Assembly (NCBI GenBank): GCA_028564925.1
Contig: CM053031.1
Coordinates: 100,676,888-100,740,887, forward strand
Reading direction: 5' to 3'
Origin: Lithobates sylvaticus
Lineage: Eukaryota; Chordata; Amphibia; Anura; Ranidae
Length of the DNA stretch: 64,000 bases
The position numbers were made by a program, and so were the translations under genes. Below, in pieces: positions 11,352 through 23,719 of this stretch; positions within the stretch are counted from its first letter, which is position 1; every line of letters starts with the position of its first letter. The notes beneath the pieces are model-generated. The model had not been told where the DNA came from, did no database searches, and saw only the letters and a program-made list of their open reading frames with translations.

Positions 11352-13011
11352 TTTGGGCCCCAGCGTCATGCAGACGTGAGACGCTGACGTAGGGGGAGGC
11401 GCCCGGAGATGGCGGAGACACAAGCCGTGCAGAGGTGCCGGGTCATGTGAGCCAGGAGACCCGGGGAGCGAAGCGATGGTGAGAGCCCGCTCAGCCCCAT
11501 TCAAACCCAGCGGGATCACCCTCTGCGACACCTCCGAGCTCCACTAAGCCGCCCGCCTGCCCGCCGCCACTCGCAGGATAAGAATTCCTCCTTGTTCCGG
11601 AGGAGTACGGGACCCACCCGCCTGCACTCGGTGAGGGAAGGAAAGAGAAGGGGACAGGCGCAAAAAACTCCCGGGCAGACAACTGTGCACAAGCGAACTA
11701 TGCAGCGTGCCCCTTCTAACGTATCTTGCCGACACCAGCACCTTTGAATCCAGCGCCTCAGCAAACAAATTTCTCTGGATCCTTTTCTCTGCAGATCCGC
11801 CTGCCTGACGACAGGAGACAGGAGACGGGGGGGGGAAGGAAGCCCGCGGTGGGTACTCTCCGTCCAGGTACGAACTTTTTCCTTTCTCTTTAAAATAGGT
11901 AAAGCAGTCGAATAATTCCCTGAATAAATCTCTGAGGAAAGTGCTTGTTGAAGAAATGGTTTGAGCTATGAATGGACTTAAAATCTTATTTTTAGATAAA
12001 CATTGACGCAAAAAAGGGAAAAAAAAAAAAGAAAGAAAATGTGTTGAAAAAAAAAACCCATGGCTGTCGGTGTAATACAAGTACCTCAAGGGATTATTGC
12101 TTAAAGCCCCAAGGGACTACAGAGCCCAGCAGAGAAGAGTACCTCACGGCTATAGCCCTCTTAGGGCGACCAACGGAAAATATATAAGTTGTATCAGGGT
12201 GGGCCCCACTTTTACCTACGGAATGGTTGCAGGGGCGTCAGAGATATTCAGAGGTGAAGGAGAAAGATTTATTTAGTGGAATAGCATCCTCTCTACCGGT
12301 ATAATCGCAACCTGGTAAAAATACGCTATCTGATTAGTTCCTTCTGAAAAACTCGTATACCAGAAAACGCTTCAAAGTCCTCATTTAAGCATGCAAATAC
12401 TCAGGAACATTTAAAAGAAACCAAGTGGGGTCACTCCCCCCCCCTACCTTCACATTTGGCTGCAGAAAATAACATACTTGGGCCCACACAGATTGAGGTT
12501 TTGAGGGACTTACTGGCCATATAGAGTGCCCTGCTCCAGGCCTTTTCAACCAACGCTCCATGGGAACACTGTATACCAAGAGGGCCAGGAAAAGGGAGTC
12601 TACAGCTTAAACAATCTCCAATACACATAAAGCAAATGGGACAATAGCAGTATCCGGCAAGACGCCCGAATCTGGAGGGTTTATGCAAATATAACCCGGT
12701 AAAGGCCCAGACTAAAAGGAAATTTTAAAGGCTTTTTTGATTTGGGGATACAGGTTCCCTCACCTACTAGATCCCCCAGGGACTTGTAAGATTCTGACTG
12801 CTCCAGAACAGTAAGATACAGGCATATTTTATGTACGCAAACAGCAGGTGGAAGTGGCAGGAGTATCTGGTGTTTTCTTCATTTTCTTGCTTGAATTATG
12901 TGGTAACCTTCCAAGCTAAACACAATTAATTTTTGGATAGCTATTGTAGCACTATATATCCTTCTACCGAAATACCCGCTACTGACTTAGGTTAGTAGGA
13001 ACATTCTTGTC

Positions 13012-14043
13012 TTGTTGAAAGGGGGAATAATTCAACTTCGTGGGGGCCCAGATAAAATTAAGGGGAGGTCACAAAGGGCAACAGAACCAAAAATCCCTAA
13101 AGACAGTCTTAATAACAGCACAATCTCGAAATACCTTAAGGACATAAGTCTAAAAAGTCCAGAGATGGAAAAGAAGCAACAGGGGACAAAAGAGAAAAAG
13201 AAAGAAACAGAGAAACAGAAACAAGAGCTGGCCGAAGCATCCAGAATAGCGGCCGAACAAGAAAGGCCCGGGGACACCGGGGCACAAATGGCAAATAGGG
13301 ACTTTACACAAATACCCACTAAAACGGATATGGCAGAAATGTTCTCCCGCCTCGAAAATTCAATTAAAACTGAAATTAAAAATGTTCGTCTGGACATGGG
13401 CCAAATATTAAAAAGGGTGGAGACTATTGAAACCGTCTCCTCTGAACAAACTAAAGACCTCCAGCAACTTAGAAAACAAATGGAAACAATGCATATAAAG
13501 CAAAGAGACATGACTTATAAGATGGAGAGTCTGGAGGACCAGAACAGACGACAAAATTTGAGGATTAGGTCCCTTCCAGAACAGAGGGGAGAAGACCTGG
13601 TGACAAAAATTAACAGCATTCTCAAACCATTATTAGGAAAACCGGAAGCCCCAGATTTGAAATTTGACCGGGTTCACCGGGTCAGAAAACCTTCAGGAGT
13701 AAGGGAAGAAGCCCCCAGAAACGTGCTGGTTCGTTTTCATTCATATGAAGAGAAGGCCCAAGTGTGGAGTAAACTTCGGGGTAGCCCCCCTCTGAAACAC
13801 GAAACATCAGAACTCCAGATTTTCTCAGATCTCTCTCATGGGACTCTTGCAAGAAGAAGACAGATGAGACCCTTACTTGAAATACTGCGTACATCAAACA
13901 TTAAATATAGCTGGGGTTTCCCTGCAGCCCTGATTGTTGTTCGAGAAGGCCGAACATTCCGAATGAAATTCATGGACGAGATGCCAAACTTCTGCCAGGA
14001 ATTAGGGATCATCCCACCTATCATACCCGGTCCTCCGGACTAA
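13012..14043 (+). CDS. LINE B ORF1 protein
   Basis: Open from 13012, but the first in-frame ATG is at 13165 (about 293 aa). The upstream open part still resembles ORF1 of LINE C (STISKYLKD against SSSIKHYLRQ), so the original start may lie upstream and its ATG be lost. Features: Lys/Glu/Gln-rich N-terminus (EKKKETEKQKQELAEA), a coiled coil, then the RRM-type motif DQNRRQNLRIRSLPE and the C-terminal domain with RPLLEILRTSNIKYSWGFP. It is the RNA-binding chaperone of an L1-type ribonucleoprotein. A G-rich spacer of 549 bp separates it from ORF2. Confidence 0.78.
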   Translation: MLKGGIIQLRGGPDKIKGRSQRATEPKIPKDSLNNSTISKYLKDISLKSPEMEKKQQGTKEKKKETEKQKQELAEASRIAAEQERPGDTGAQMANRDFTQIPTKTDMAEMFSRLENSIKTEIKNVRLDMGQILKRVETIETVSSEQTKDLQQLRKQMETMHIKQRDMTYKMESLEDQNRRQNLRIRSLPEQRGEDLVTKINSILKPLLGKPEAPDLKFDRVHRVRKPSGVREEAPRNVLVRFHSYEEKAQVWSKLRGSPPLKHETSELQIFSDLSHGTLARRRQMRPLLEILRTSNIKYSWGFPAALIVVREGRTFRMKFMDEMPNFCQELGIIPPIIPGPPD

Positions 14044-14592
14044 TTATGGCGAATTGAAATAGCTTTCACATTGTTGGGGGGGAGGGGGGGGATGAGGAGG
14101 GGTAGTGTAGGCATGTTTTTTTTTTTTCTCTCTCCTCCGGTTGTTGTTGTTGGGCCCCTCCCCCACTTAGGGGGAAGGCAATTAAATAATCAGCGAGGGA
14201 TGGATGGAGGGGGGGGGCGGGGCGGTGAGAGATGCTCGGGGGGGGGGGGGACGGTCACGGTTTTGGCTGTCTCCGCCCTCCTCCCTCAGTGGCAGGGGGA
14301 GGGGGCGGAGAGCAGTCGGTTCTCCGCCTGATACGGTGCTCCACCCCTAGAGGGGCCAGTGCACAGGGGGGACCCGAACGGGATGCCCCATGGTGCACAC
14401 AGGGTCGGAAAAAGACCGGGGGGGGGGGGGGGGGAGGGGTTCTGAGGGACTAGGGGGGGGGGGGGAGGGAGGGAGGAAATGGGAGGTAGAGGGGGGGGGG
14501 GAGGAGGGAAGAGGCAGTCCCTGCCCTGCAAAAACGCAAAAAGAAGAACAAGATCAAATGGTCCATCTGGGCCATGGGCTCACGTTTAAAAT
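14044..14592 (+). other. G-rich spacer between ORF1 and ORF2 of LINE B
   Basis: Dense runs of five to fourteen G (for example 14208-14216, 14239-14250, 14418-14433, 14451-14463, 14491-14500) on the sense strand, with few C. Such spacing fits G-quadruplex formation in the RNA. LINE C has the same feature at 62750-63170. Frames crossing it are poly-Gly artefacts. Confidence 0.75.
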
Positions 14593-17500
14593 ATGACTGA
14601 AGGTACACTGAAGCTTATAACGTATAATGTAAAGGGTATTATCTCGCAAGAGAAAAGATTTAAGATTCTCAAGGAAATGAGGGAGTATCAGGCAGATATA
14701 ATTTTCCTACAGGAAACCCACCTTCAACATGAAAAAAACACCAAGATCGCTTCCTATGACTACCCAAATTGGTATTGTAGTGACTCCCCAACAAGAGGCG
14801 CGAAGGGGGTAGCTATAGGGGTTTCTAAAAATTTAAAATTTAAACTGCTGGACAGATTGACCGATTTTGACGGAAGATTTATGTTCGTGAAATGTAAAAT
14901 AGGGGAGCAAACATTGACCCTAGTGAATCTGTACGCCCCAAATAAAGACCCAACGGGTTATCTAGCAAGGGTCTTGAGCCGGTTGGCGAAATTCCGCGAG
15001 GGAGAGACCATCCTGGCTGGGGACCTGAACTTTGGGCTGGACCCCAAACTGGATAGTTCATCAGGAATACAGAGTATGAGCCAGGTAAAACTTAAAAAAA
15101 AAAAATCAGAATCAGTTGGTTGACGCCTGGAGAGTACAGCATCCCGGGGTTAAAGACTATACTTTCTTTTCACCCGCCCACGGCACACACTCTCGATTAG
15201 ACTACTTTTTGGTGGAGCATAAAGCTTTAGAACAAATAGTTACAACACAGATCGAGATAACTACCCTCTCGGACCATGCCCCTGTGTCGATGGTCATGAA
15301 GCTCCGGGGTCTGCAAAGGCCTCCATATACATGGTGTCTGAACGACAGTCTCCTGTCTGAGGCCTCAGTGGAAGAGGTCATAAGAGGGGAGATCGAATCT
15401 TTCTTCGAGACCAACGATACAGGAGAGATCTCCGATGGTACATTATGGGAGGCACACAAAGCCTTTATCAGGGGGATACTTATTTCGATTGGTGCTGCCA
15501 AGAAGCGAGAGAAAAGAGAACTTAGGGAGCATTTAAGGGAAGAGATCCATAGGTTGGAGCAAAAGCATAAAGAGTCAAGCACCCAAAGGCAGGATATTTT
15601 TCACAGACTTTTAAACAAAAGGGAGGAATTAAAAACCATCCTTGAACAAGATGCTAGGAAATGGTTCCACAAAGTAGCAGAAGATAGACATCACTGGGGA
15701 AATAAGTCTGGCAAGCATTTGGCAAGAATACTAAAAAAGAAACGAGAAATTAATTATATAGAGAAAATTCAAAATGAAACTGGATCAATTCTCAATTCTT
15801 CCAAAGACATAGCCAATGAGTTTCGAACATATTACGAGGCACTATACGATGTCAAATTAAAGGAGCACCACCACGATAGGTCCAATAACCAGAGTCAGGA
15901 CTTTGTAAAGAATAGCTCCCTCAGCGCCCTTTCGAGGCCGGACAGCTTGAACATGGATAGACCCATAACAGAGAAAGAGATATATGAAGCTATAAATACT
16001 TCCCCGATAGGCAAGAGTCCAGGATTGGATGGGTACACCCTTACATACTATAAACGCTTTAAAGATATTCTTGTGCCCAGAATGTGTCGTTATTGGAACA
16101 GACTCGGAGAGGACTGTACTATGAGATCTGAAGCTCTAATGGCGTCCATTACAGTGATCTTAAAAGAGGGGAAAGATAGAACGCTATGTTCTAGCTATCG
16201 ACCTATCGCCTTGCTCAATGCCGATACAAAGCTGTTTGCCAAGGTGTTGGCAAACAGATTTAAGGTACATATGACACAATTGGTCCACCCAGATCAGGTT
16301 GGGTTCACCCCGGGAAGGGAAGGGAGGGACAACGGGATTAGGGCCCTGTTGTTACTCCAGGCGGCAAGGCAGGGAGAGGCCCCCAGTCTGTTCCTGTCAC
16401 TGGATGCCGAGAAGGCCTTTGACAGGATAGACTGGGGGCACATGATTAATACACTCGAGGCCATGGGCATAGGACAGAGAATGATTAGCTGGGTGAGGGT
16501 CCTGTACGATCATCCCCAGGCAAGGGTAAGGATCAATGGGGTGCTCTCACAACCGTTGGTCATGAGAAACGGCACACGTCAGGGGTGCCCCCTGTCCCCT
16601 CTCCTCTATGTTTTATCTTTGGAACCCCTTCTTTCTACCATTAGGAATTCAGTGGATATAAGGGGGGTAGGGGCGGGGGGGAGGAGCACAAGATGGCGGC
16701 ATACGCCGACAATGTGCTGTTTTTTGTGACCAACCCCCGGATCACTCTGCCAAACCTCCTTAGGACTCTGAAATTATACGGATCAGTATCCAACTTTAAA
16801 ATCAATTTCGCCAAGTCGGAGATCTTAAATATAAACATTGAGCAAGCCGAAGCCGATCGACTCTCAAAAGTGTTCCATTTTCCATGGAGAGATAAAATAA
16901 AATATTTAGGAGTCATGCTCTCATCTACCCTAAGGAAAATTTACACATTAAACTATCTACCCTTGCTGGATGAGATTAAAGCAGAAACTAAAAGACTAGC
17001 CCCCTGTCTTGGTTGGGGAAAATTAACGCGGTCAAAATGGTTATTGTTCCAAAAGTAAACTACAAACTACAGATGCTCCCGCTCTCAGTGCCTCAAGTTT
17101 TTTTTGTTATACTAAATAGAATCATCTCTAAATTTATATGGTCCAACAAGAAGCCTCACATATCCATAAATACATTATCCAAGGAGAAAAAACAGGGTGG
17201 GCTAGCATTCCCCGATTTTGAGAAATATTATAGGGCTATAGCTCTTTCAAGGGCAATAGAATGGATAAAGGGGGGAAGCAACAAAAGATGGGTGAATATA
17301 GAGAATGCAATACACAACTGGGTCACATTTTATGGAATCCCCCAAAATTTAGAGTAGAGGGGGAAGGGACACATGAAATCACATTGGTTACACTAAAAGA
17401 GTGGGATAGGTTGTTTAGAAAGAATAAATGGGTTTATAATTCACCCTTGATATACTTAAAAGATAATATTTTTTTCACACCAGGTAGGAGTCAAATATGG

Positions 17501-18369
17501 GGAAACTGGATTAAAAATGGGGAGGCACAGTTACGAGATATTATTAAGCAAGGAAGAATACTCACTTATCACGAATTAAGAGAAAATAGGGAACTTATGT
17601 CGATTGACGCCTGGAGGTACTCACAGCTTAAACATTTTGTGGACAGTCTCCCACAGCCAATCCGGAGAGGTGAGGATCTTACAGCTCTGGAGAAAATTTG
17701 TGTACGAACAACAACAAGAAATAATATATCCCGAATATATAAGATGTTGATTCTGGAGGAAGACGACTGGGTCCCTCCAGGTGTCAAAAGATGGGAAGGG
17801 GAATTGGGAACCCCATGTAGTAAAGATAGAATTAATAGAATTTTTCACGTAATGCACCGTTCTGGGTTTAACACAAAAACTTCAAATGCATCTCAGGTTG
17901 GTACCTGACCCCCCAGAAGCTTAGCAGATTTCAAAAAGATAAATCTCCGGAATGCTGGCGAGGTTGTGGGAGTATAGGCACGATGGCCCATATATGGTGG
18001 GAATGCCCTAAGATCAAAAAATATTGGCAACAAATTTTAGAGCTAATTAAAATAATTACTGGGAGAAATATTCCAGAAGACCCCTGGATAGTACTGTTCC
18101 ATGGGGTAGACATACCCATGGGCCAGTACAAATCCTCAGTTATACCGATATTGCTAAATGAGGCAAAAAACCTTATCGCTAAGCACTGGCGAGACCCAGA
18201 AAGCCTGCGCACAGGGGAATGGATAAGTAGAGTAAATCTACAGCAAAAAGTAACAAGTTCTGAGGCACAGAGAATAGGCGGAGCAAAAGCGGAGGAGAGG
18301 AGGAGGAAATGGGTAGGTTGGGAAATCTTTAAAGACTCATGGAGATTCGCGGAAGAAATAATGGGTTGA
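14593..18369 (+). pseudogene. LINE B ORF2 (APE endonuclease / reverse transcriptase), frameshifted
   Basis: Starts with ATG at 14593. The APE-type endonuclease shows ITYNVKGI, FLQETH, AGDLNF and LSDHAPVS. The RT shows SPGLDGYTLTYYKRF, SYRPIALLNADTK, SLDAEKAFDRIDW and GTRQGCPLSPLLY. The active-site box reads YADN instead of YADD (16701-16712), replacing the second catalytic Asp. The C-terminus keeps CWRGCG...HIWWEC, a Cys/His motif. The frame changes about five times: near 15091-15103 (in an A-run), near 16670-16690 (in a G-run), near 17030, near 17310 and near 17890. Total span is about 1,258 codons, normal for L1-like ORF2. It is inactive as read. Confidence 0.85.
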
Positions 18370-18612
18370 GGCTGACAGTGGGACTCATAAGGGTACTCCA
18401 TATGATCTATGCTACTTTAATCTGCACACACGTGATACATAGGAAATCAATAGATAATACCCATAAAGCGTTATGCAGGGCAGGGACTGGGAGGGGGGGG
18501 GGGGGGCAATGGGAGAAAATGGTAAATGTATTTGCTTTGTTAAGTTACACGATGTAAGTTTTATGTATGCATTTGAAAAATTTATAAATAAAGATTTAAA
18601 AAAAAAAAAAAA
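18370..18612 (+). other. 3'UTR and poly(A) tail of LINE B
   Basis: A run of G at 18490-18507, then AATAAAGATTT at 18588-18598 and fourteen A. The A-tail directly abuts the second copy of the target duplication. Confidence 0.75.
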
Positions 18613-18875
18613 GACCCTTAAAAGGGACATGGGTAACTACGGCCTGCGACATACTTGGACAACTACAGGCATGATAAGAAACCCATACTAGTCCATCAAT
18701 GAGTGACCTGAGAGAACTAGAACCTGTGGAATTTAGAAGTTTACATTGGCGGTTCGCCATTGAGTGTGCAGTGGTGTGAGTTTGCGTCACCAACAAACAG
18801 AGTTCTGTATCACCTCTTACGGGTGAAAGACAAGATAACGGTTACGGTTTATGTTTACTTACAGCATAATTTTTC
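18613..18875 (+). repeat. Right copy of the 263-bp target-site duplication of LINE B
   Basis: Same length and sequence as 11089-11351 except two bases. LINE A spacer continues uninterrupted after 18875 (CAGTTTAGCAATAAC). Confidence 0.9.
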
Positions 18876-19330
18876 AGTTTAGCAATAACTATTAAGGGCT
18901 GGGGGGGTGGGAGTTTGACTTGGATAACACACTTGTTATATTTCTTTTTTTTGGGGTTCTCTAGCAGTGCTGGAAAATCTAAGTGTTGCCACTGATCTGG
19001 GCTTCCTCCCATCACCCCCACAGTGGACGCAGCAGTGTGGACGCCACAGTGACGCCTAGAAGTTTAGGGGGCCTCACTGGGGCGTCGACGAGCAGCTCCT
19101 AACTAATTCAGTTACCTCTGGGAATTAAAACCCAGAGGATAGTTACTGCATCTCCTGACCCACCTTCTAAGTGTCAGATAGTGGGCTCACTAATCTATTC
19201 CATTGCTACACGCAATACTACTTTTTTCTTCTATTTCTTATCCTTACTTAATAACCCCCACACTAGACCAGTGTATACTCCTTTATCCACGTACCCATCT
19301 CCCCTTACCTTACCCCCAATACTCGACAAC

Positions 19331-22300
19331 ATGATCTACTCAACATTAGGGAAAAACCCCACGGTAATATCGCACAATGTAAGGGGTCTTAACATACCAC
19401 AAAAAAGAACACAACTATTACGCGATCTAGGGAAGAGGAGGCCGGCCTTTGTATTCCTACAAGAGACTCACTTTAGAGCGGACTCTGTCCCAAAAATGAC
19501 AGATGGGTACTTCACTAAAGCGTATCACGCACCCAGTCCAGACTCGAGAACGAAGGGAGTATCCATCCTATTTGGACGAAATTCGGGATTTGCTCTTACA
19601 CACCAACAGGCAGACCCAGGAGGCCGGTTCCTCTTCCTCAAAGGCCACATAGGTAAATTACCTATAACGCTTGCATGCGCATATTTTCCAAATACCGCAC
19701 ATGTAACCTTTTGCCAATCATTGATAGACGAACTGACTGGATTTGCCTCTGGTTGTATCATCCTAGGGGGTGATTTTAATGTCCCCCTGGAACCCACACA
19801 GGATACTTCCAACGGTAAGTCCACGATCACTTATCGTAAACTGAAAAAAATAAGAACGATGCTACACTCCTTGACTCTGGCTGATTCATGGCGTGTGACT
19901 CACCCCCAGGGGAGAGATTACACATACTTCTCTCCACTGCACCAAAAATACACACGTATAGACTTTCTATTTATCACACAAAGAGACCTCCCTAGGATGA
20001 CAGGGGGCTATATAGGATCGAAATCAATATCCGATCACGCACCTATATCAATGTCTTTGCAGCTACAAGAGACACACAAGAGAAACAGTGGGTGGAGACT
20101 GAACCTGACACTGCTGACAGACCCAGTGACTTTAGAAACTATACAGAAAAACATACAAACTTACTTCCAAGAAAACACGACAGAAGAGGTATCACACCTG
20201 AACATATGGGAGGCACACAAGTGTGTGATCAGAGGCCAACTTATGGGGTTGGCCTCACAGAAAAAAAAGGCAGCCGAAAAAGAACTAAAAGACTTATTCC
20301 GCAGGGTTCAAATGTTAGAAAACCAACACAAGAGGTCTCTGGCACTAACAGTTGCCGAAGACCTATTGATAGCCAGACAAGCCCTACAAGAGAAACTAGA
20401 CCTACAGGCTAAAAGAATACTATTTTACCGCAAGGGCTTCTTTTATGAACACGGAAATAAGAACAACAAATTCCTTGCTAGGGCGCTACGAGACATTCGG
20501 GCCTCCACCACCATCACCCAGATTAAAGATAGAAACCAGACATTGATCCATAACACAGATTCGATCGCTGCAGAATTTCAGGACTTCTACTCTAGGCTGT
20601 ATAACATTCCAGCTCCGCACAAACCTAAGGCGGTAGAGGGAACAAGAGCTCAAATAATTGCACAATACCTGACAAACAGCGGCTTACCGAGCCTGTCTGA
20701 GTCTGATGCGGAGGAAATTGACAAACCCATAGAGGTGATGGAACTTCTGCATGCGATCAAAACAATGAAATCAGGGAAGAGCCCAGGCCCAGATGGCTTT
20801 TCTGCTATCTACTACAAGACTTTCTCACAAATTTTGGCACAACCCCTGTTGAAAGCATTGAATTCGCTTGCCACCCCCCAAAACCTCCCATCCACATTTA
20901 ACGCAGCCCATATCACGGTGCTTCCTAAACCAGGCAAGGACCCCAACTCATGCTCTAGCTATAGGCCGATCTCGCTTCTAAACCTTGACATGAAACTTCT
21001 TTCCAAGATTATAGCTGTCAGACTAAATAAATTTCTACCAGACATCATCGGCCCAGAGCAAGCTGGGTTCATGCCGGGGAGGGAAGCCCGGGATAATGTC
21101 ATCAAGGCCACAAACTTGATCCACACAATGAGGGGAGGGTCTGTCGAGGGTCTTCTCCTGTCCACAGACGCGGAGAAGGCCTTCGACAGAGTAGCCTGGG
21201 ACTTTATGTTCGCTGTATGTAGACACATAGGCCTTAGAACGAATTTGCTGACATGGATCTCAACTCTCTACAAAACACCAACAGCCAGATTGAAAATAAA
21301 CGGCACCCTCTCTGAACCAGTAAACATTTGTAACGGAACTAGACAGGGATGTCCCCTGTCCCCTATCCTGTTCATTCTCTCTCTGGAACCCTGCATCCGC
21401 ATGATAAATAGCAACAACTCAATTACAGGTATGACCTTAGGGACTAAACACTATAAAATAGCCGCATACGCGGATGACCTCCTGTTCGCGCTCACACAGC
21501 CACATATCTCGATCCCCAATCTAGTTAAGGAGTTTGAGATATTCGGCTACCTAACTAACTTTAAAATTAACTACGAGAAATCCGAGGCACTCAACATATC
21601 TCTAGACCCGGGTAAATTACAGCAGACCAAGTCCAATTGCCCCTTTAAGTGGGTAGACTCTAAAATACCTGGGAATATGGCTCACCCCAGACCTAAGCAA
21701 CCTCTATCTACAAAACTTTCAGCCCTTCATACAGAACTTGAGTAAAGATCTCAAGTGTTGGAATCTTAAACCATTGTCCTGGTTCTGCAGAGCTGCTGCC
21801 ATAAAAATGACAATACTACCAAGGGTACTTTACCTGTTTCACACATTACCCATTAAACTACCCAAAAAATTTTTCACACAGCTACAGAAGACAGTGAGCA
21901 CCTTTATCTGGGCGGGGAATAAGTCAAGACTTAAAATGTCAACCCTAATGTCACCAAAAACGGATGGGGGAATCAACTTGCCCAACTTTAGATATTACTA
22001 CTATGCCACACACCTGACCCGTATTCTAGACTGGAACTGTCACGCCTCTTCCAAAGATTGGGTGGCAATAGAAGATCTACAAACATCTACCCCACTGAGA
22101 TTTACACCATGGGTTACCAAAGGGGCCCTTGACACTGGATTACTTTCACATCCCACCATAGGCCCGACATTAGCAACCTTCCACACGCTAACTCAAACAC
22201 ATAACCTGGCATCATCACCAGGTCCCCTGACTCCTTTAATCCACAATAGAGACTTTGCTCTAGGACAGTCGACTATTTCATTCCCACACAGAGATGACAA

Positions 22301-23162
22301 TACACCAATGACGGTCGCACACTGCATTTCGGGAGGGAAGCTTAAAACTTTTGAAGCACTAAACTTGGAACTACAAGCGAGACATTTTACGTTCTGGCAG
22401 TATAGACAATTGCACAACTACATCCTCTGTACAGTCAACAAACAACAATTCCTTAGAGACCAGTCGTGGTTTGAGCAGCTGTGTATCAGGGGGGAGACGG
22501 TGAGTAAAGCCACCTCACTGGTATACGGCTGGCTACGAGCTAACAGGAATAAACCACCAAGTAAACACAGGGCCAAGTGGGAAACGGCACTCATGAAGAC
22601 ATTTACTGATGAACAATGGAACAACGCATGCATTCTTGCCCACAAATGTTCCATCAGCACTAGCACACAAGAAACCTCGTACAAGGTACTAACAAATTGG
22701 TATTTCACCCCGGTCAGACTGCATGCATGGTACCCAGAGACCTCGGAATTATGCTGGAGATGTGGCTCCGACAAGGGAACCATGCTGCACATCTGGTGGG
22801 ATTGCCCTTCGCTACGTGGATACTGGGAAGGGATCTGTGCCCAGATACGTGCCATCACAGAAACAAAGCTTTCTCTTAACTCAGAATGTTGCCTGCTACA
22901 TATCTCTGACTACTCATTGTCAAGATACAAAAAAACAATGACCCGACATATGCTGAACGCTGCAAAGACAGTTATCCCCAGACATTGGAGGTCCACTCAT
23001 GCACCCACGATTAAGGAATGGGTGTCTGAAGTGGATCTACTATACAAACTAGAAGAAACTGTAACAATAGCATCGGAGAACACAGACAGATTCCATAAAA
23101 CATGGAGACCGTGGGTTGCCTTCAAATACTCAGACGCCTTCACTAAACTTCAAACTGGCTGA
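19331..23162 (+). CDS. LINE A ORF2 (APE endonuclease / reverse transcriptase), one frameshift
   Basis: The first ATG after the last upstream stop that fits the family is 19331 (MIYSTLGKN...). Endonuclease: ISHNVRGLN, FLQETH (about residue 42), GGDFNV and SDHAPIS. RT: SPGPDGFSAIYYK, SYRPISLLNLDMKL, STDAEKAFDRVAW, GTRQGCPLSPIL and the intact catalytic YADD (21467-21478, residue 713). C-terminal Cys/His motif CWRCGSDKG...HIWWDC. One frame change near 21665 separates 19331-21745 from 21738-23162. Across it the reading passes from DSKIP to KYLGIWL. About 1,277 codons in total. It makes the nick and cDNA in target-primed reverse transcription. Single break and intact YADD suggest a young copy. Confidence 0.85.
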
Positions 23163-23706
23163 AACGTATGTTAAAAACTTGTGCTACATCATACTCCAAT
23201 GGATCCTCCAATGGAGCCGAGATTAGCAATTATTGTTATGATTAGAATGATAGACCTCAATGCTGGCATCGGACAGGGTTGAACTAGGCTAGAAATGCAG
23301 GCACCTGAAAATGACATTGCATTGGAAATAAACCCAAGGGGTTACCCCCTCCCCCCCCCCTTACCTTTCTCTATACTCTTTCTCTTTCACCTATCTCTTT
23401 TTATTCTCTCTCTGGGCATCTGCCCATTAAGACACTGGTCACGAGGATCACCCGTCCCTGGGCCTAACTTTAGGGCAGGGCATGGGGGGCTTGTGACTAA
23501 CTAGGACGAACTTACCAATAAGCACAGTTTTGGTAACATGGATAGCATAGCACAAGTACATTACTCAAGGAGCAAATTCTTCGAATGTGATTTATACGAG
23601 TTAAAGTGTACGATATCTCTCACAAATGTAATACTGGTGAACAAATGTTGTTAAGACAAATCTTTTGTTTTTGCTTAATAAAAACCTTTTATTGGAAAAA
23701 AAAAAA
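23163..23706 (+). other. 3'UTR and poly(A) of LINE A
   Basis: Non-coding, with a pyrimidine-rich stretch at 23345-23415 and a terminal AATAAA (23678-23683) about 15 bases before the A-tract. Confidence 0.65.
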
Positions 23707-23719
23707 ACAGAGGGGATGG

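Larger units (their letters stand above)
11352..18612 (+). mobile_element. LINE B: full-length Tx1/L1-type LINE nested in LINE A (7.26 kb)
   Basis: It lies between two copies of a 263-bp segment of LINE A and ends in an A-tract (18599-18612) after AATAAAGATTT, as expected for target-primed reverse transcription. Order: GC-rich 5'UTR of 1.66 kb with its own A-rich stretch (12006-12060), ORF1, a strongly G-rich spacer, ORF2 with several frameshifts, and a short 3'UTR with a G-run (18490-18507). ORF1 and ORF2 are closer to LINE C than to LINE A. It has the same orientation as LINE A. Confidence 0.88.
9507..23706 (+). mobile_element. LINE A: near-complete Tx1/L1-type LINE, split by LINE B
   Basis: The element starts GGGGCGTGGCTTGG and ends in an A-tract after TTAATAAAAACCTTTTATTGG. 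A 13-bp duplication ACAGAGGGGATGG flanks it (9494-9506 and 23707-23719), so it looks full length. Without LINE B and one copy of LINE B's duplication it is about 6.7 kb. Order: 5'UTR, ORF1 (9608-10732), spacer (interrupted at 11351), ORF2 (19331-23162, one frameshift), 3'UTR with a C-run at 23346-23358. The ORF architecture (coiled-coil/RRM ORF1, APE endonuclease + RT ORF2, poly(A)) is that of the L1 superfamily. Assignment to the Tx1 clade is inferred from sequence style and host. Confidence 0.85.

Noticed and set aside
11544-12089. 181-codon minus-strand frame in the LINE B leader
   Set aside because: Low-complexity Phe/Ser stretches from the A/T-rich leader on the antisense strand, with no family resemblance.
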